The notes: a model not told the origin generated them from the sequence alone. Shown: positions 1 through 9,761, counted from the stretch's first letter. The stretch: DNA of 64,000 bases from CAJWOS01 sp964502005 (GCA_964502005.1 CAZCUX010000020.1:62001-126000), one strand, 5' to 3'. Made by a program: numbers and translations.

Positions 1-437
1 AGGCGATGGCTTCGTTTGATTCCGCGCGGGTTCAGGTGGACAAGACGGAAGGATGTTCGTGTCCTGCTTGGCTGGCGTTGGGGCGCCTCTGGCGGCAAAA
101 AGCAGCGCGGCCCGATTGCGAAATTCCTACCGACGTTGGCGCGCAGGTGGCGCATAGGGAAACTTCGGCCCGGAAACGTTGGGGATCCGAGGTCGGTTGT
201 CCCCGTTCATCAACCAAACCGAGCGGCGCGACGTGCCGCCCCTCGTGACGACCACAAGTCCTCCGCCTTTGCCCGAAAGGTGCCGCATTACAGCGTGTGC
301 ACCAAGAAAGAAGAAGCCCCCTCTGGCCAGCGGCGCCCCACCATTCGAGCATTGGAGGCGACTGCGGACCTGGCCCGAGGGGGCGCGGCGAACTGTACGG
401 GTGGCCGTTTGGCGCACCAAAATGTGAAACCGGAACA
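1..437. other. Window-edge region without a convincing gene
   Basis: Several overlapping open frames exist on both strands, but none has a credible Shine-Dalgarno site, a recognisable motif or balanced composition; their proteins are rich in Arg, Pro and Gly, as expected of shadow frames in GC-rich DNA. I see no RNA gene or repeat here. Confidence 0.4.
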
Positions 438-701
438 TCAGCCCCAGACGGTGGTTGTCGAACACTCCGAGGGGGTGGTGGACACCGTTCCGACGACGAC
501 GTCATTGAGCCAAAGCTCCAACGAAGCGCCATCGTCTGAACACGCAGCCGGGCGGCTCGGGGCGAAGTCCTCGTCCCAGTCCCAACCTTGGGTCCACGCC
601 ATCGCGGGCAACGACAGGAGCGAAGCTGCGGCAATCGTGACGCCGGCTCCCATCGAAAGAAGGCGGCGGGCGGTGGAAGGAAGGGACGGCTTGCGGGTCA
701 T
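438..701 (-). CDS. Small secreted hypothetical protein
   Basis: An 87-residue protein that I do not recognise. It begins with a classical Sec signal peptide: a basic start (MTRKPS...ARR), a hydrophobic stretch (GAGVTIAAASLLSLPA) and a likely cleavage after AMA. The short mature part is acidic with several Trp residues (TQGWDWDEDF) and carries two Cys, which could form a disulphide outside the cytoplasm. The start is the internal ATG of a longer open frame, chosen because the signal peptide begins there. The upstream Shine-Dalgarno is weak, so the call rests on the signal peptide alone. It is divergently oriented to the kinase gene that follows. Confidence 0.45.
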   Translation of the reverse strand: MTRKPSLPSTARRLLSMGAGVTIAAASLLSLPAMAWTQGWDWDEDFAPSRPAACSDDGASLELWLNDVVVGTVSTTPSECSTTTVWG

Positions 702-1003
702 GGTGGGTTCCGGGTTGATTCGGGACCACTCAAAGCAATGTCCGTGCCAACCATTGTTTGCCGGAATCATTTGTTGAGAATGCAGTAGGCATCGCGAAAT
801 GGCCGAAAACTGCGGCTGCGTTGGCCGCCGTGAAAATTTCCGGCAGGAAATTTCAGAGCGATGGAAATTTCTCATGGACCAGAGAAGCGGTGCGACGAAT
901 TCCCTTTCGGGTGGATACGGGTTGTCGAGGGGCCCCCCACCCGTCGGATGTTGCTTCCGTTGGGTTGCCTTGGATGAATTCGAGGCGGGAGGGCTGCACA
1001 CGC
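702..1003. other. Divergent intergenic region
   Basis: About 300 bases lie between the small secreted protein and the large kinase gene. It must hold the promoters of both. I could not identify a clear -35/-10 pair or a sigma-54 type -24/-12 element. A GGAGG Shine-Dalgarno for the kinase gene lies at its right end. Confidence 0.35.
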
Positions 1004-1016
1004 GGAGGACGCTTCC

Positions 1017-4000
1017 TTGAACTTGAGCCAACGATACCGCGCGGTGGGGGGGGCACAGCAAAGTGCCGACCGAAGCTTGGTTGTGGTTCGTGACCGTCTC
1101 CTCGGCGGAACGAGCGTTCTCAAGCTCGCGCCCTGGAGTCATACGGAGCGCGCGAACGAATTGCGCGACGAAGGGGCGCTTTTGGCGTCGTTGTCCCACC
1201 CCAACCTATTGCGCCTTCAGCATCGCTTTGATGGCGTCATGGGATTGTGGGACGAAGGGCCTGTGGTGGGCTTTGCGTCACCGTGGGTGGATGGCGACCC
1301 CCTCATTCGGGGCCTTTCTGCGGCGCCGCTGTCCACGCGACTGGTTGCATTTGCCGAAGTGTTGGAGGCGGTGGGCTATTTGCACCGTCGCGGTGTGTTG
1401 CACCTCGACCTCAAGCCGGACAATGTGTGGGTGAGTTGGCGGCACGCCGATGACGCGCCGACGGTCACGGTTCTGGATTTGGGCTCGGCGCGTCCCCTCG
1501 ATGCGGGGCCAGGCGAAGCGGGCGGCACACTCGGCTACGCGGCGCCCGAGGTGCTGGCGGGTCAAGCAGCGTCGGTCGTGGCCGATGTATTTGGCTTGGG
1601 AGCCCTGCTGTACGAGTTGTTGGCGGGCACGCCCCCGTTTGGTGTAGCCGATGGACCCGACCTTCGCCGGGCGGTCATGGCCGGTGACTATGTGCCGGTT
1701 CGTGCGATTGCACCGTCGGTGCCCGCGATTTGGGCGCATTTGGCCGAACAGATGCTCGAGCGTCGTCCGTCGCGGCGTCCATCGTCGGTGACGGAGGTGC
1801 TCGACGTATTGGTGGGCGAAGGGGTGCCGCGACCGAGCGGAGGGGGGGAGCCGCCGTTTGTGGGACGCAGCGCGGCGGAGCGTGTGCTGGTGGAGCGGCT
1901 GAGCGCCACGGGAGGAAGCGAGACGGTGCTCGTGGGGCCGGTCGGTGCGGGGCGCCGGCGGCTGGCGCGGCGGGTTTGGGATGGGCCGCTGGTGGGTGGC
2001 GCGCGCTCTGCGATGGACCTCACGCGCGGCTCGGGCGTTTTGTGGGCATTGGACGGCCTCGCGAGCCTCGTGACCGAGTCCTTGCCCGATATCGAAGACG
2101 CAGCGCCGTGGGGACGTGCGGTCGACGCGGTCTTTTCGACGTGGTCGGGGCCGCCGCTCTCTCTGTTCTTGGGCAGCCTTGACGTTTCGGTGCCGGAACA
2201 AGCACGGGTACTCGGCCGCATTCCGGCGTTGGTGGCGGGCGGAAACCATGTCGTGTGGGCCAGCACCGCTCCGCCATCAGCGTCTGTCGCGTCAATTGAG
2301 CTCGCGCCGCTCGATACATCCGAGGTCGCGGTGTTGGGGGCGCAATACGGAATCCTTTCGGCGCGCGTCATCAGCGAGGTGGTGGAGCGCACGGGAGGCT
2401 GGCCGGCTGCGGTCGTGGCGGCGCTGCTTCCCCAAGAGCGTGAGCGGTTGCCCCAAGCGGGGGATGGGGGCCCAGTGTGCGGCCTTGCGCCGGGGATTCC
2501 CGCAGCCGCCGTAGACCGCTTTCCTCCTTGGCTGCATTCTGCGGTCCTGGCGCTGGTCGACCAAGGCAAGGCGGAGTGGGCGGCCGATGGTCGCTTGTAC
2601 CTTCCGGCGGATGTTCACGCTCCCAATGCCGACGACCAGCGCATTGTCGCAGAGGTGCTGGCCGATTTGCCATTGTCGCTCGACCCTCTTTGGATTGGCT
2701 TGAGCGCCGCCAATGTGGGCATGGTTGACCTTGCGATTGCCGCCTTCGCGGTCATCGACCCTTCCCAGGAGGCCCGGCAGTCGTCGTGGGACGCCCTTGT
2801 GCGGTTCCTCGCCGACCACGACCACACACCTGCTCGCATCGCGTTGGCGGGGCTCTACGAGGCCAGCGGCAACCTGGAGCGCGCCATCGAGATGTGGGAA
2901 CGCGTTGCGCCGTTGTCCGATGCCCACCACATTCGGTATGTCCGCAGCCTGCGCCGCGCCCGTCGGTTGGATGGCGCCGAACGCGCGATTGACGAACGTT
3001 TGCAGACCTCTCCTTCCGCTGCGTTGTGGCTCGAACTTGCGCGGGTTTCGTATGCGCGGGGGGACTGGGCAACGGCAGAGCGGGCGTGTGCTGCGGCTGA
3101 AGCGCTCGACCCTTCCTTGGCGGACGGCGACGCCCTCGGCTTGCGCATTCAGTTGGCAGGTCGAATGGTCGCCCGTGGACAGCCGCCGGCGGACCTGGAC
3201 CGATGGCTCGAACGGGTAGAAACCCTTGCGCAGTCGCGGTCGTTGCCGAGCCGCACGCTGTCAGGCGCGGGACGTTTGTTGTCGCGGCGAGGGGAGGTGC
3301 AGCGGGGCGTTGTATTGTTGGAAGCGGCGGCGCAACGGGCGGATCAAGAAGGTGACGCGCGCGCGGCGGCGGGGATTCGACTCAACGTAGGAAATGGTCT
3401 GCAACGCCTCGGTCGGGGGCGAGATGCCCGCCGGGTTTACCGCGATGCCCTGGTCATCGCCGAGCAAGTCCGCGATCCCGACCTCATCGTGCGGCTGCGC
3501 TACTCCTTGGCCGACCTTGAGCTGCAAACGGGGCGCCTTCCATCGGCAGAGCAGCAGATTGCCGCCTTGCTGTCCGACAAAACACCCCCCTTCGATGACG
3601 AAACCCGTGCGCGGGTACATCTGCTGCAGGCGCGCTATTTGTTCGCCCGCGACCAGCCCGCCGACGCGCTGACGGCTCTCGCCCAGATTCCCCCCTCGAT
3701 TGACTCCCCCGACGTGCGTGCGGCGATGTCAATTACCCAGGCACAAGCCTTGCTCGCGCTTTCGCGGGGCGAAGAGGTGTTTCGGGTGCTCGACCAAGTG
3801 CCCAAGGCTCCTGTCCCCACCGTGAATGCGCTGGTGGCGTCGCTCCAAGCGCGGGCCCACTTGGCGGTCGCGCGGCGACTGTTGGGCGAAGCGCGGGGCT
3901 GGGTCCCCGCGGAGCCCGACCCCCTGTTGCGCTTTGAGACGGGCCATGTGTTGTTGGCGGCTGCCGGTGAAGACCTCGACCCGCAGTCGTTTGTGACCCG

Positions 4001-5585
4001 TCGGGCCGACCTCGACCGCGCAGCGCAGTTGTTGCGGGGGGCTGCGGCAGCGCAAGCCGCGACCCTACGGGACCGCTTGCTCGACGGTCCTGGCGCGGCG
4101 TTGGATGGCATTGTCGCGCTCACGGAGGCGTTTCACGACCCCCAGGCGCTTCCGGCGGCGCTTGCACGCTTGGTGAGCGACGCCCTCGGTGCCTATCGGG
4201 TGCTCATCATGGTGCGAATTCCCGGCTTGGGACGGCAGATGACGTGGACGGAGCTTTCCGGCGCAGAGGCTGCGGGCATCGGCAACGAGGTGCTGCGCCG
4301 GATTCAGGCGCCCAACGACTTCTGGCTGGCCCACAATGCGTTTGCCGACCCCCATCTTCGGCAAACGTCCCAGACCGTGCGCACCTTCGAGCTCAAGAGC
4401 CTCCTTGCCGTCGCGATTCCCCGTGGGGACCGCGCGGTGGGCGCGCTGTACGTCGATGACCTGCACCGGGCCAATCGGTTTGATGAAAAAGACGTGGCGC
4501 TCTTGCAGCGGCTCGCGCGTGCTGTGGGGGCGTTGCTACCGGTGTTGCAGTCCGGTGGACAGCGCGCCGAGCTGGACGAGCCGGAAGATGTGCTCGGGAT
4601 TCTACTGACCCGTCCGTCGCATATTGAAGACATTCGGTACGCGGTGTCGATGCTGTCCCCCCACCACCCCCGAAACCTCCTGCTGACCGGCGCAACCGGC
4701 GTGGGCAAGTCCGTGCTCAGTCAGCGGATTGCAACGGAAGTCCTCGGTCTCAAAGGCGTAGAGACGGTGGTTCTGCGGCGGGCCGACCCCCAGATGCTCA
4801 TCACACAACTTACGGGTGCGCGTCGGGGTGAATTTACAGGAGCGTTCGACCGAGAAGGCGCCATTCAAAAGTGCATTCGTGAGCGGCGGGCGCTCTTTTT
4901 GGACGAGGTGCAAAACCTCGATGACGCCGGCCAGCAAATCCTTTTGCCGTTGTTGGAAGTGCGCAATCGCCACTTTGGTGGATTGACGGACACCTCTACG
5001 GCCCTCAAAGGGCCGCTTCACATCATGCTGGGAACAAACGTCGACACCTCGGGGGTTCGGTGGAAAGAGCACTTCCGCGAAGACCTTTGGTACCGCATGT
5101 CGGCCATTCAAGTAGACCTGCCGCCCTTGGCGGAACGTGGGCCCGAAGCGGTGTATCGCTATCTCGCGGCGATGCTTTGTGAGCATGGTGTCCCCACGCC
5201 CGAGGAAGTGTTTTCGACGGCGGCCTTGCACCGCACCACCACCGGTCCATGGCCCGGAAACTTGCGCCAGCTCCAAGTCTTTGCCGACCGCGCCGCGGGG
5301 GTGTATCGGGCCAACGGGCGCGCCTTGGGCGTCGACGACTTGCCGCGCTTGGGCTTGGCGCTCGACGCTGCGCCTGCGGGAACCCCGGCGGTCGGCGCGG
5401 GGCTCGCGACGGCGATGGTGGACCATGTCCTCGCGGTGCTGGCCGAGGTGGACTGGGTGCAGAAAGAAGCCGCGCGTCGGCTAGACATGACGCCCAGCCG
5501 CCTCAACAAGTTTTTGGCTCGCCACGACCTCCTCGATGAGGTCAAGCGGCAACGTGCAGATGGTCGAGGAAAGTACGATGAATAG
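1017..5585 (+). CDS. Ser/Thr kinase - ATPase - TPR - GAF - sigma-54 activator fusion protein
   Basis: A 1522-residue cytoplasmic signalling protein. Residues ~25-270 form a Hanks-type kinase domain with a VLK lysine near 35, HLDLKPDN near 129-136 (HLD instead of HRD) and DLGS instead of DFG. A P-loop-like GPVGAGRRR near 307 starts a STAND-type ATPase region, followed by TPR-like helical repeats (~550-950) and a GAF domain (~1030-1180). The C-terminus is a sigma-54 AAA+ activator: Walker A GATGVGKS (~1224), GEFTGA in place of the GAFTGA loop, Walker B LFLDEV, arginine-finger segment WPGNLRQ, and a Fis-like helix-turn-helix at the end. It presumably senses a signal and switches on sigma-54 promoters. 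The TTG start is favoured by GGAGG at 1004-1008, 8 bases upstream. The gene overlaps the next by 8 bases. Confidence 0.85.
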   Translation: MNLSQRYRAVGGAQQSADRSLVVVRDRLLGGTSVLKLAPWSHTERANELRDEGALLASLSHPNLLRLQHRFDGVMGLWDEGPVVGFASPWVDGDPLIRGLSAAPLSTRLVAFAEVLEAVGYLHRRGVLHLDLKPDNVWVSWRHADDAPTVTVLDLGSARPLDAGPGEAGGTLGYAAPEVLAGQAASVVADVFGLGALLYELLAGTPPFGVADGPDLRRAVMAGDYVPVRAIAPSVPAIWAHLAEQMLERRPSRRPSSVTEVLDVLVGEGVPRPSGGGEPPFVGRSAAERVLVERLSATGGSETVLVGPVGAGRRRLARRVWDGPLVGGARSAMDLTRGSGVLWALDGLASLVTESLPDIEDAAPWGRAVDAVFSTWSGPPLSLFLGSLDVSVPEQARVLGRIPALVAGGNHVVWASTAPPSASVASIELAPLDTSEVAVLGAQYGILSARVISEVVERTGGWPAAVVAALLPQERERLPQAGDGGPVCGLAPGIPAAAVDRFPPWLHSAVLALVDQGKAEWAADGRLYLPADVHAPNADDQRIVAEVLADLPLSLDPLWIGLSAANVGMVDLAIAAFAVIDPSQEARQSSWDALVRFLADHDHTPARIALAGLYEASGNLERAIEMWERVAPLSDAHHIRYVRSLRRARRLDGAERAIDERLQTSPSAALWLELARVSYARGDWATAERACAAAEALDPSLADGDALGLRIQLAGRMVARGQPPADLDRWLERVETLAQSRSLPSRTLSGAGRLLSRRGEVQRGVVLLEAAAQRADQEGDARAAAGIRLNVGNGLQRLGRGRDARRVYRDALVIAEQVRDPDLIVRLRYSLADLELQTGRLPSAEQQIAALLSDKTPPFDDETRARVHLLQARYLFARDQPADALTALAQIPPSIDSPDVRAAMSITQAQALLALSRGEEVFRVLDQVPKAPVPTVNALVASLQARAHLAVARRLLGEARGWVPAEPDPLLRFETGHVLLAAAGEDLDPQSFVTRRADLDRAAQLLRGAAAAQAATLRDRLLDGPGAALDGIVALTEAFHDPQALPAALARLVSDALGAYRVLIMVRIPGLGRQMTWTELSGAEAAGIGNEVLRRIQAPNDFWLAHNAFADPHLRQTSQTVRTFELKSLLAVAIPRGDRAVGALYVDDLHRANRFDEKDVALLQRLARAVGALLPVLQSGGQRAELDEPEDVLGILLTRPSHIEDIRYAVSMLSPHHPRNLLLTGATGVGKSVLSQRIATEVLGLKGVETVVLRRADPQMLITQLTGARRGEFTGAFDREGAIQKCIRERRALFLDEVQNLDDAGQQILLPLLEVRNRHFGGLTDTSTALKGPLHIMLGTNVDTSGVRWKEHFREDLWYRMSAIQVDLPPLAERGPEAVYRYLAAMLCEHGVPTPEEVFSTAALHRTTTGPWPGNLRQLQVFADRAAGVYRANGRALGVDDLPRLGLALDAAPAGTPAVGAGLATAMVDHVLAVLAEVDWVQKEAARRLDMTPSRLNKFLARHDLLDEVKRQRADGRGKYDE

Positions 5586-6132
5586 ACGTGGCGCGTGGTT
5601 GGGATTGACGCTCGTGGGTCTGTGTATATGGACCCTCGCGTGTATGCATCCAGGGGCTGCTTCGCGAAAGCTCGACCGAATTGACCGAAGGGTCGAACGA
5701 ATCTTGGCGGGGCAAGAAGAAATCAACGACAAGCTCGACGAGCTGTTGGACCTCGCGCGCGCACAAGGAACGGGCGAAATCACGCTCTTTTATCCATGGG
5801 CGAGCAGCCGTCTTCCCCAAAGCGAAGAAGAGCGGCTCATTCGATTCTTGGACTTTTTGGCACACGAGGCCCACGGGAGGACCGTGTTGCTGGTGGCACA
5901 TGGCGTTGCGACCGATTGGCGCACCGACGGCTGGAACGACCCCCTGTCCATTCGACGTGCAGCCACACCGCGGGCATTGGTGGAGCAGTATCTTCTGCAT
6001 GTGCCCCATCGGTGGGTGCGCATCGAAGGAGTGGGTGCGACGAGCAGCCCGCCGGGCGCCAATGGGCCTACCCACCGGCATGTCCGCATCATCGCGGTCT
6101 ACGACGAATCGGATTTGCCCGCGTCCAAATGA
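5578..6132 (+). CDS. OmpA-like lipoprotein
   Basis: A 184-residue predicted lipoprotein. The signal peptide ends in the lipobox TLAC with Cys22 as the lipidated residue. A short charged coiled coil follows (RKLDRIDRRVERILAGQEE and on), then a C-terminal domain resembling a degenerate OmpA/Pal peptidoglycan-binding fold, with a hydrophobic strand TVLLVAHGVA and a helix like the 'RA..V..YL' segment of OmpA domains. The family usually tethers the outer membrane to the wall; this role is inferred. The ATG lies 8 bases inside the end of the kinase gene and has a GAGGAAAG ribosome site, so the two genes are translationally coupled, suggesting that the lipoprotein works with the regulator. Confidence 0.65.
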   Translation: MNRRGAWLGLTLVGLCIWTLACMHPGAASRKLDRIDRRVERILAGQEEINDKLDELLDLARAQGTGEITLFYPWASSRLPQSEEERLIRFLDFLAHEAHGRTVLLVAHGVATDWRTDGWNDPLSIRRAATPRALVEQYLLHVPHRWVRIEGVGATSSPPGANGPTHRHVRIIAVYDESDLPASK

Positions 6133-6154
6133 TACGCGCGTGGGGTCGGTCCGC

Positions 6155-7156
6155 TCAGGGGCCGGACTTTGTGAACGAGGGGTCGGGCGTGCCCGCAAAG
6201 CAGCGCATGACCCAAGGGAATGCGTCTGTCACAAAGTAGGTGTAGACCCCGTTCCAGACCATTCCGTTGCATTCATCGAGGTCACCGTTTCCGGCCCCCC
6301 ACGCGTAGTCGTCCACAAAAGTGCCGTCGTAGACGCCGCCAGGGAAGGCTCCTTCGCCGGTCTGACTGACCCGGTCGCCCGTCTTTAGGCGATAGCCCGA
6401 GGCGACACGCCGCAGGGTGCCCCCGTCGTCAATCCAGGGCCCGCGAATGGGAAAGCCGTCGGCGGCGTACCCGATGACGCCGGACTCGGTCGCGCCGGTC
6501 CCATCGTAGAGGGCGAGGGGGTCGCCATGGTAGTGGTAGGCGCCGTCAGGCTGCGTGTGTGCGTGATGAGCGTCGGTGCCGAAGTCGTTTTGGGGTGCCA
6601 TGGGGTCATAGCGCCATGGGGTGTCGGTGGTGAAGCACCCGATCTTTTCTTCGCCCAACGGTTCACCGCCGACGCCGTAGCAAGCAGCCGCGAGGAGGTC
6701 GAGCTTTACGCCATTGAGAAACACGGCGTTGTCGCGCTCCAAGCTCAATGCCGTGGTGGCAGATGCTTGGCTTGGATTTCGGGGAAGCTCGTAGCTCTCG
6801 TTGACCTCTGCCGTCGCCGTCGCGAATGCATTGGTGTCATTGAAGTCGTGATTTGGAATTCCGTTTCCGGAAATGACGCACGTGGTGTCGCTTGCGGTGA
6901 TGGTGAGCGAAGCGGTGAACGTGCGGCTGTTGCCGAGGTCGGTTGCTTGTGCCGTAAACACGCCCGTGTGCGCGCCGCAATCCGGGGCGGTGTCGGCGAA
7001 GACGGCGTTGGTGATGTCGGTAGCATCGCCGTTCTCGCCGCCGGAGGTTGCGCCATCGGTGGGTGATGCCGACGACGTGCCGGAACCTGTCTTGGTTGTG
7101 CTGCATCCAACCGGAGACAGCCAAAGCAACGCTAGGGTCAATACAAACGGTCGCAT
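6155..7156 (-). CDS. YHYH domain lipoprotein
   Basis: A 333-residue lipoprotein with lipobox SPVGC (Cys18) and a Ser/Thr/Gly-rich linker. The second half is a YHYH domain: the signature GAYHYHGDP lies near residues 205-212, preceded by a His-rich DAHHAHTQPDG segment and followed by IGYAADGFPIRGP, typical of this family. YHYH proteins are secreted or surface proteins of unproven function; the His cluster suggests metal binding. The ATG has a GGAAGG ribosome site. The gene is convergent with the OmpA-like lipoprotein, with only 22 bases between them. Confidence 0.8.
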   Translation of the reverse strand: MRPFVLTLALLWLSPVGCSTTKTGSGTSSASPTDGATSGGENGDATDITNAVFADTAPDCGAHTGVFTAQATDLGNSRTFTASLTITASDTTCVISGNGIPNHDFNDTNAFATATAEVNESYELPRNPSQASATTALSLERDNAVFLNGVKLDLLAAACYGVGGEPLGEEKIGCFTTDTPWRYDPMAPQNDFGTDAHHAHTQPDGAYHYHGDPLALYDGTGATESGVIGYAADGFPIRGPWIDDGGTLRRVASGYRLKTGDRVSQTGEGAFPGGVYDGTFVDDYAWGAGNGDLDECNGMVWNGVYTYFVTDAFPWVMRCFAGTPDPSFTKSGP

Positions 7157-7249
7157 GGGCCTTCCGTGTATAAGGAGGGCCTATCGTACCCCAAGCGTTG
7201 GAAATTCGGAACCCGGGAAGACTCTCGCGCTCGTCCCATGATTGAACGT

Positions 7250-7708
7250 TCAAAGGGGGTTGGAAACACCTTCGGAGCTAGACGGGTATTCGGGCTCTTG
7301 GGCGCTATGGGTGCAGCTTCGGTGGGTGACGACCCCTACACAACGTCCATCCTCAACCAACGAAACCATGCCACCTGTGCGGTTTGCGAGCAATTCGACA
7401 ACCAACTTGCCGGAGGTGCGGGGGTTGACCACCTGCCGTACGCGGGTGAGCGCATCGCGGGCACACGGCGTGGTGTTGGTGGTGTGGAGCGGTGGGTTGG
7501 CCAACATTTGCTGGCAATCGCGGGCGCGGACAACGCCCACCAAGTAGCCGGCATCATTGGCGACAGGAAGCGCGGTGAGGCCGAATCGGCGCATGCGTGC
7601 ACAGATTTCGCCCAGTGAGTCATCCAAATGGGCTTCGTGAACTTCTGCATCGACAAGGTCTGCAGCTTGAACGGAAACGTTGGTGGACTCTGGATTGCGC
7701 TGGTTCAT
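7250..7708 (-). CDS. CBS-domain pair protein
   Basis: A 152-residue cytoplasmic protein made of two CBS motifs (about residues 20-80 and 85-140). The first contains the usual LPVANDAGYLVGVVRARD strand-turn pattern and the second GGMVSLVEDGRCVGVVTHR. CBS pairs (Bateman modules) bind adenosine nucleotides and act as energy or ligand sensors; with no fused catalytic domain the partner is unknown. The frame is open further upstream, but the ATG at 7708 has a GGGAGAA ribosome site 5-6 bases away. A 12-base palindrome TTGAACGTTCAA overlaps the stop codon (7242-7253). Confidence 0.75.
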   Translation of the reverse strand: MNQRNPESTNVSVQAADLVDAEVHEAHLDDSLGEICARMRRFGLTALPVANDAGYLVGVVRARDCQQMLANPPLHTTNTTPCARDALTRVRQVVNPRTSGKLVVELLANRTGGMVSLVEDGRCVGVVTHRSCTHSAQEPEYPSSSEGVSNPL

Positions 7709-8006
7709 GGTGTTCTCCCGGTGTGGTCTCCTCTCGTTTTGAGGATAGCGCAAACGGGCTGGACTGCCAACGAAATTGTTGGAAATTTGTCAGGAGCCTC
7801 CTCGCAGACGTTTCTGTATTTAGACTTTTATAGGAACGTTTTTGGCGGTTCGGGAATCAAGGGGATGCACTTGCGCTGTGCCGCAAGTAGGTCATTGACT
7901 GCCCCGCCGCGGAGGCCCACGGCAAGGCCGACGCACGAGGAGCCGATGCGCGTTGTGGGCGCTTGCGCCGGCGGCACGCGGATACGGGGCGCCCAGGGGC
8001 GGTCGC
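7709..8006. other. Intergenic region
   Basis: About 300 bases between the stop of the hybrid histidine kinase and the start of the CBS gene, both on the minus strand. It has a modestly AT-richer patch at 7795-7845 that could carry the CBS gene promoter, but I cannot assign boxes. No gene seen. Confidence 0.3.
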
Positions 8007-9761
8007 TTATGCGTTCTGTGGGCCTGGCAGCCCGGCTTCCGCCGTCGACAAGGAATGGAGCGTCGCGAGCGTGCGATGAAGGAGGTCAAGCGTGACCGGC
8101 TTGAGCAGCACGCGGTCCATTCCGGCTTCGATACACTCGTCTACGTCGGTGCGCAGGGCATTCGCGGTCAGGCCGCAAATCGGGCCACGAAATCCTTGTT
8201 GCCGTAGCTGCCGGGCGACCTCGGGGCCTTCCATCCGGGGCATGCGCATATCGAGGAACACAATGTCCCAGGCGCGGTCGGAGAAGCCGGTCAAGACCTC
8301 GATGCCATCGCTCACAATCATGGGGTCAATGCCCAGCTTCTCTAGCATCTTGCGGAGCACCATTTGGTTGACCGGGCTGTCCTCGGCCACCAAGACCCGC
8401 AGTTGGGACACATCGGTGTGCGTAGGGTCGACTTCGGGCGTTTCTTGTGCTTCGGTGGGAACGAGGGACAAGCGAACGGTGAAGGTGGTGCCCTTTCCCA
8501 CGGTGCTCGTGCACGAGAGGGTACCGTTCGCCGCTTCGATAATCTCCCGACAAATCGCCAGCCCAAGCCCCGTTCCGCCGTGCGTGCGCGGTTGGTTGCG
8601 ACTCGATTGAATAAATGGCTCGAAGATACGTTCGATTTCTTCGGCTGGAATCCCAATCCCGGTATCCTGAACCTCGATTTGAACGACATTTTCAGAGGAG
8701 TCGGCAGCAACCAGCGAAACAGAACCTTTGTCTGTAAACTTGATGGCATTGGCCAACAGGTTCACAATTATCTGCCGCACTCGCAAATCATCGCCAATTC
8801 GCCAGTCCGAGAGTTGCAGCGCCGTTGTGTCAACGTGCAAATTCAAGCCACGGTCGGCCGCGCGGTGTTGCACCATCGCTACCGCTTCATCGATGCCGCG
8901 CCGAAGATTGAATGGCTTTTGTTCTAGCTCCAGCTTGCCCGACTCCACCTTCGCTAAGTCCAAAATCTGGTTGATGAGCGACATCAGATGGTCGGCAGAC
9001 CTCCGGGATTGCCGCGCCAAACGCACTTGTTCCGATGTCAGGTGGCTGTCGAGGAGGAGGTCGGTCAGGCCAATCACGCCGCCCAGCGGTGTGCGCAGTT
9101 CGTGGCTCATGTGCGCCAAAAATGTGGACTTGGCTGCACTGGCCCGCTCGGCTTCTACGCGCGCGGCTTCGAGTTCTACGTCGCGCCGTTCTGCTTCTTC
9201 GACCAAGGTGCCGATGCGAACTGCGATATTGCCCATTGTGACAGCCACAAACCCAAGGACCATCGGCTGTCCAAAATCATCTGAAATCATAAATGGTGCG
9301 TCAACCATGACTCCGCCGGCCGCCACCAATCCGAGCATGAGAAAGTGCCAGGCGATGAGGCGATTGCGCCAAGGGTCGGAGTGGGGAACCATCGCCATAG
9401 TGCCCGTCAGCGAAACCGCGAATCCGAGCTCCATATGAACGTGGGGACCGAGGAGAAATGCCGTGGTGGCGATAGCGACGGGTGCCCAGACGCCCGGAAC
9501 GCGGCGGGCTTTGGCGTGCTTGTGCTGGGCGTTGAACGCAAGCGCGAATGCCGAGGGCGAGAAACAAATGGCGATATAGACTGCCCACCACAGGCTTTGC
9601 CCACTCCACGATATCAGCAGCGCAACCAACGTTCCGACGACCAAGTCGCCGAGCGCGATGTTATTGATGGTCCGAATACGCGAACGCTCCCGAACGTCGG
9701 AAACACCCTCTGTTCCGGCGTCGAGAACCATTGAAAATGCGTTTCGGATTCGTTGGGGCAA
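8007..9761 (-). CDS. Membrane hybrid sensor histidine kinase / response regulator
   Basis: A 584-residue protein with about six hydrophobic segments in the first 180 residues, a short coiled linker, a HisKA domain (H-box AHMSHELRTP, His about 220), an HATPase domain with N, G1 (DTGIGIP) and G2 (GGTGLGLAI) boxes, and a C-terminal receiver domain with the acceptor Asp in FLDMRMP (about 502) and the conserved Lys in LLKPVT (about 553). It autophosphorylates and passes phosphate to its own receiver. No periplasmic sensor or DNA-binding domain is present, so the signal is probably sensed in or by the membrane. The start is uncertain: TTG at 9761 or ATG at 9731; neither has a strong Shine-Dalgarno. 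No partner regulator lies next to it. Confidence 0.88.
   Translation of the reverse strand: MPQRIRNAFSMVLDAGTEGVSDVRERSRIRTINNIALGDLVVGTLVALLISWSGQSLWWAVYIAICFSPSAFALAFNAQHKHAKARRVPGVWAPVAIATTAFLLGPHVHMELGFAVSLTGTMAMVPHSDPWRNRLIAWHFLMLGLVAAGGVMVDAPFMISDDFGQPMVLGFVAVTMGNIAVRIGTLVEEAERRDVELEAARVEAERASAAKSTFLAHMSHELRTPLGGVIGLTDLLLDSHLTSEQVRLARQSRRSADHLMSLINQILDLAKVESGKLELEQKPFNLRRGIDEAVAMVQHRAADRGLNLHVDTTALQLSDWRIGDDLRVRQIIVNLLANAIKFTDKGSVSLVAADSSENVVQIEVQDTGIGIPAEEIERIFEPFIQSSRNQPRTHGGTGLGLAICREIIEAANGTLSCTSTVGKGTTFTVRLSLVPTEAQETPEVDPTHTDVSQLRVLVAEDSPVNQMVLRKMLEKLGIDPMIVSDGIEVLTGFSDRAWDIVFLDMRMPRMEGPEVARQLRQQGFRGPICGLTANALRTDVDECIEAGMDRVLLKPVTLDLLHRTLATLHSLSTAEAGLPGPQNA

Noticed and set aside
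16..777. 253-codon forward frame at the left edge
   Set aside because: No ribosome site or motif, and it runs antisense to the small secreted protein, whose signal peptide is more convincing, though both remain weak.
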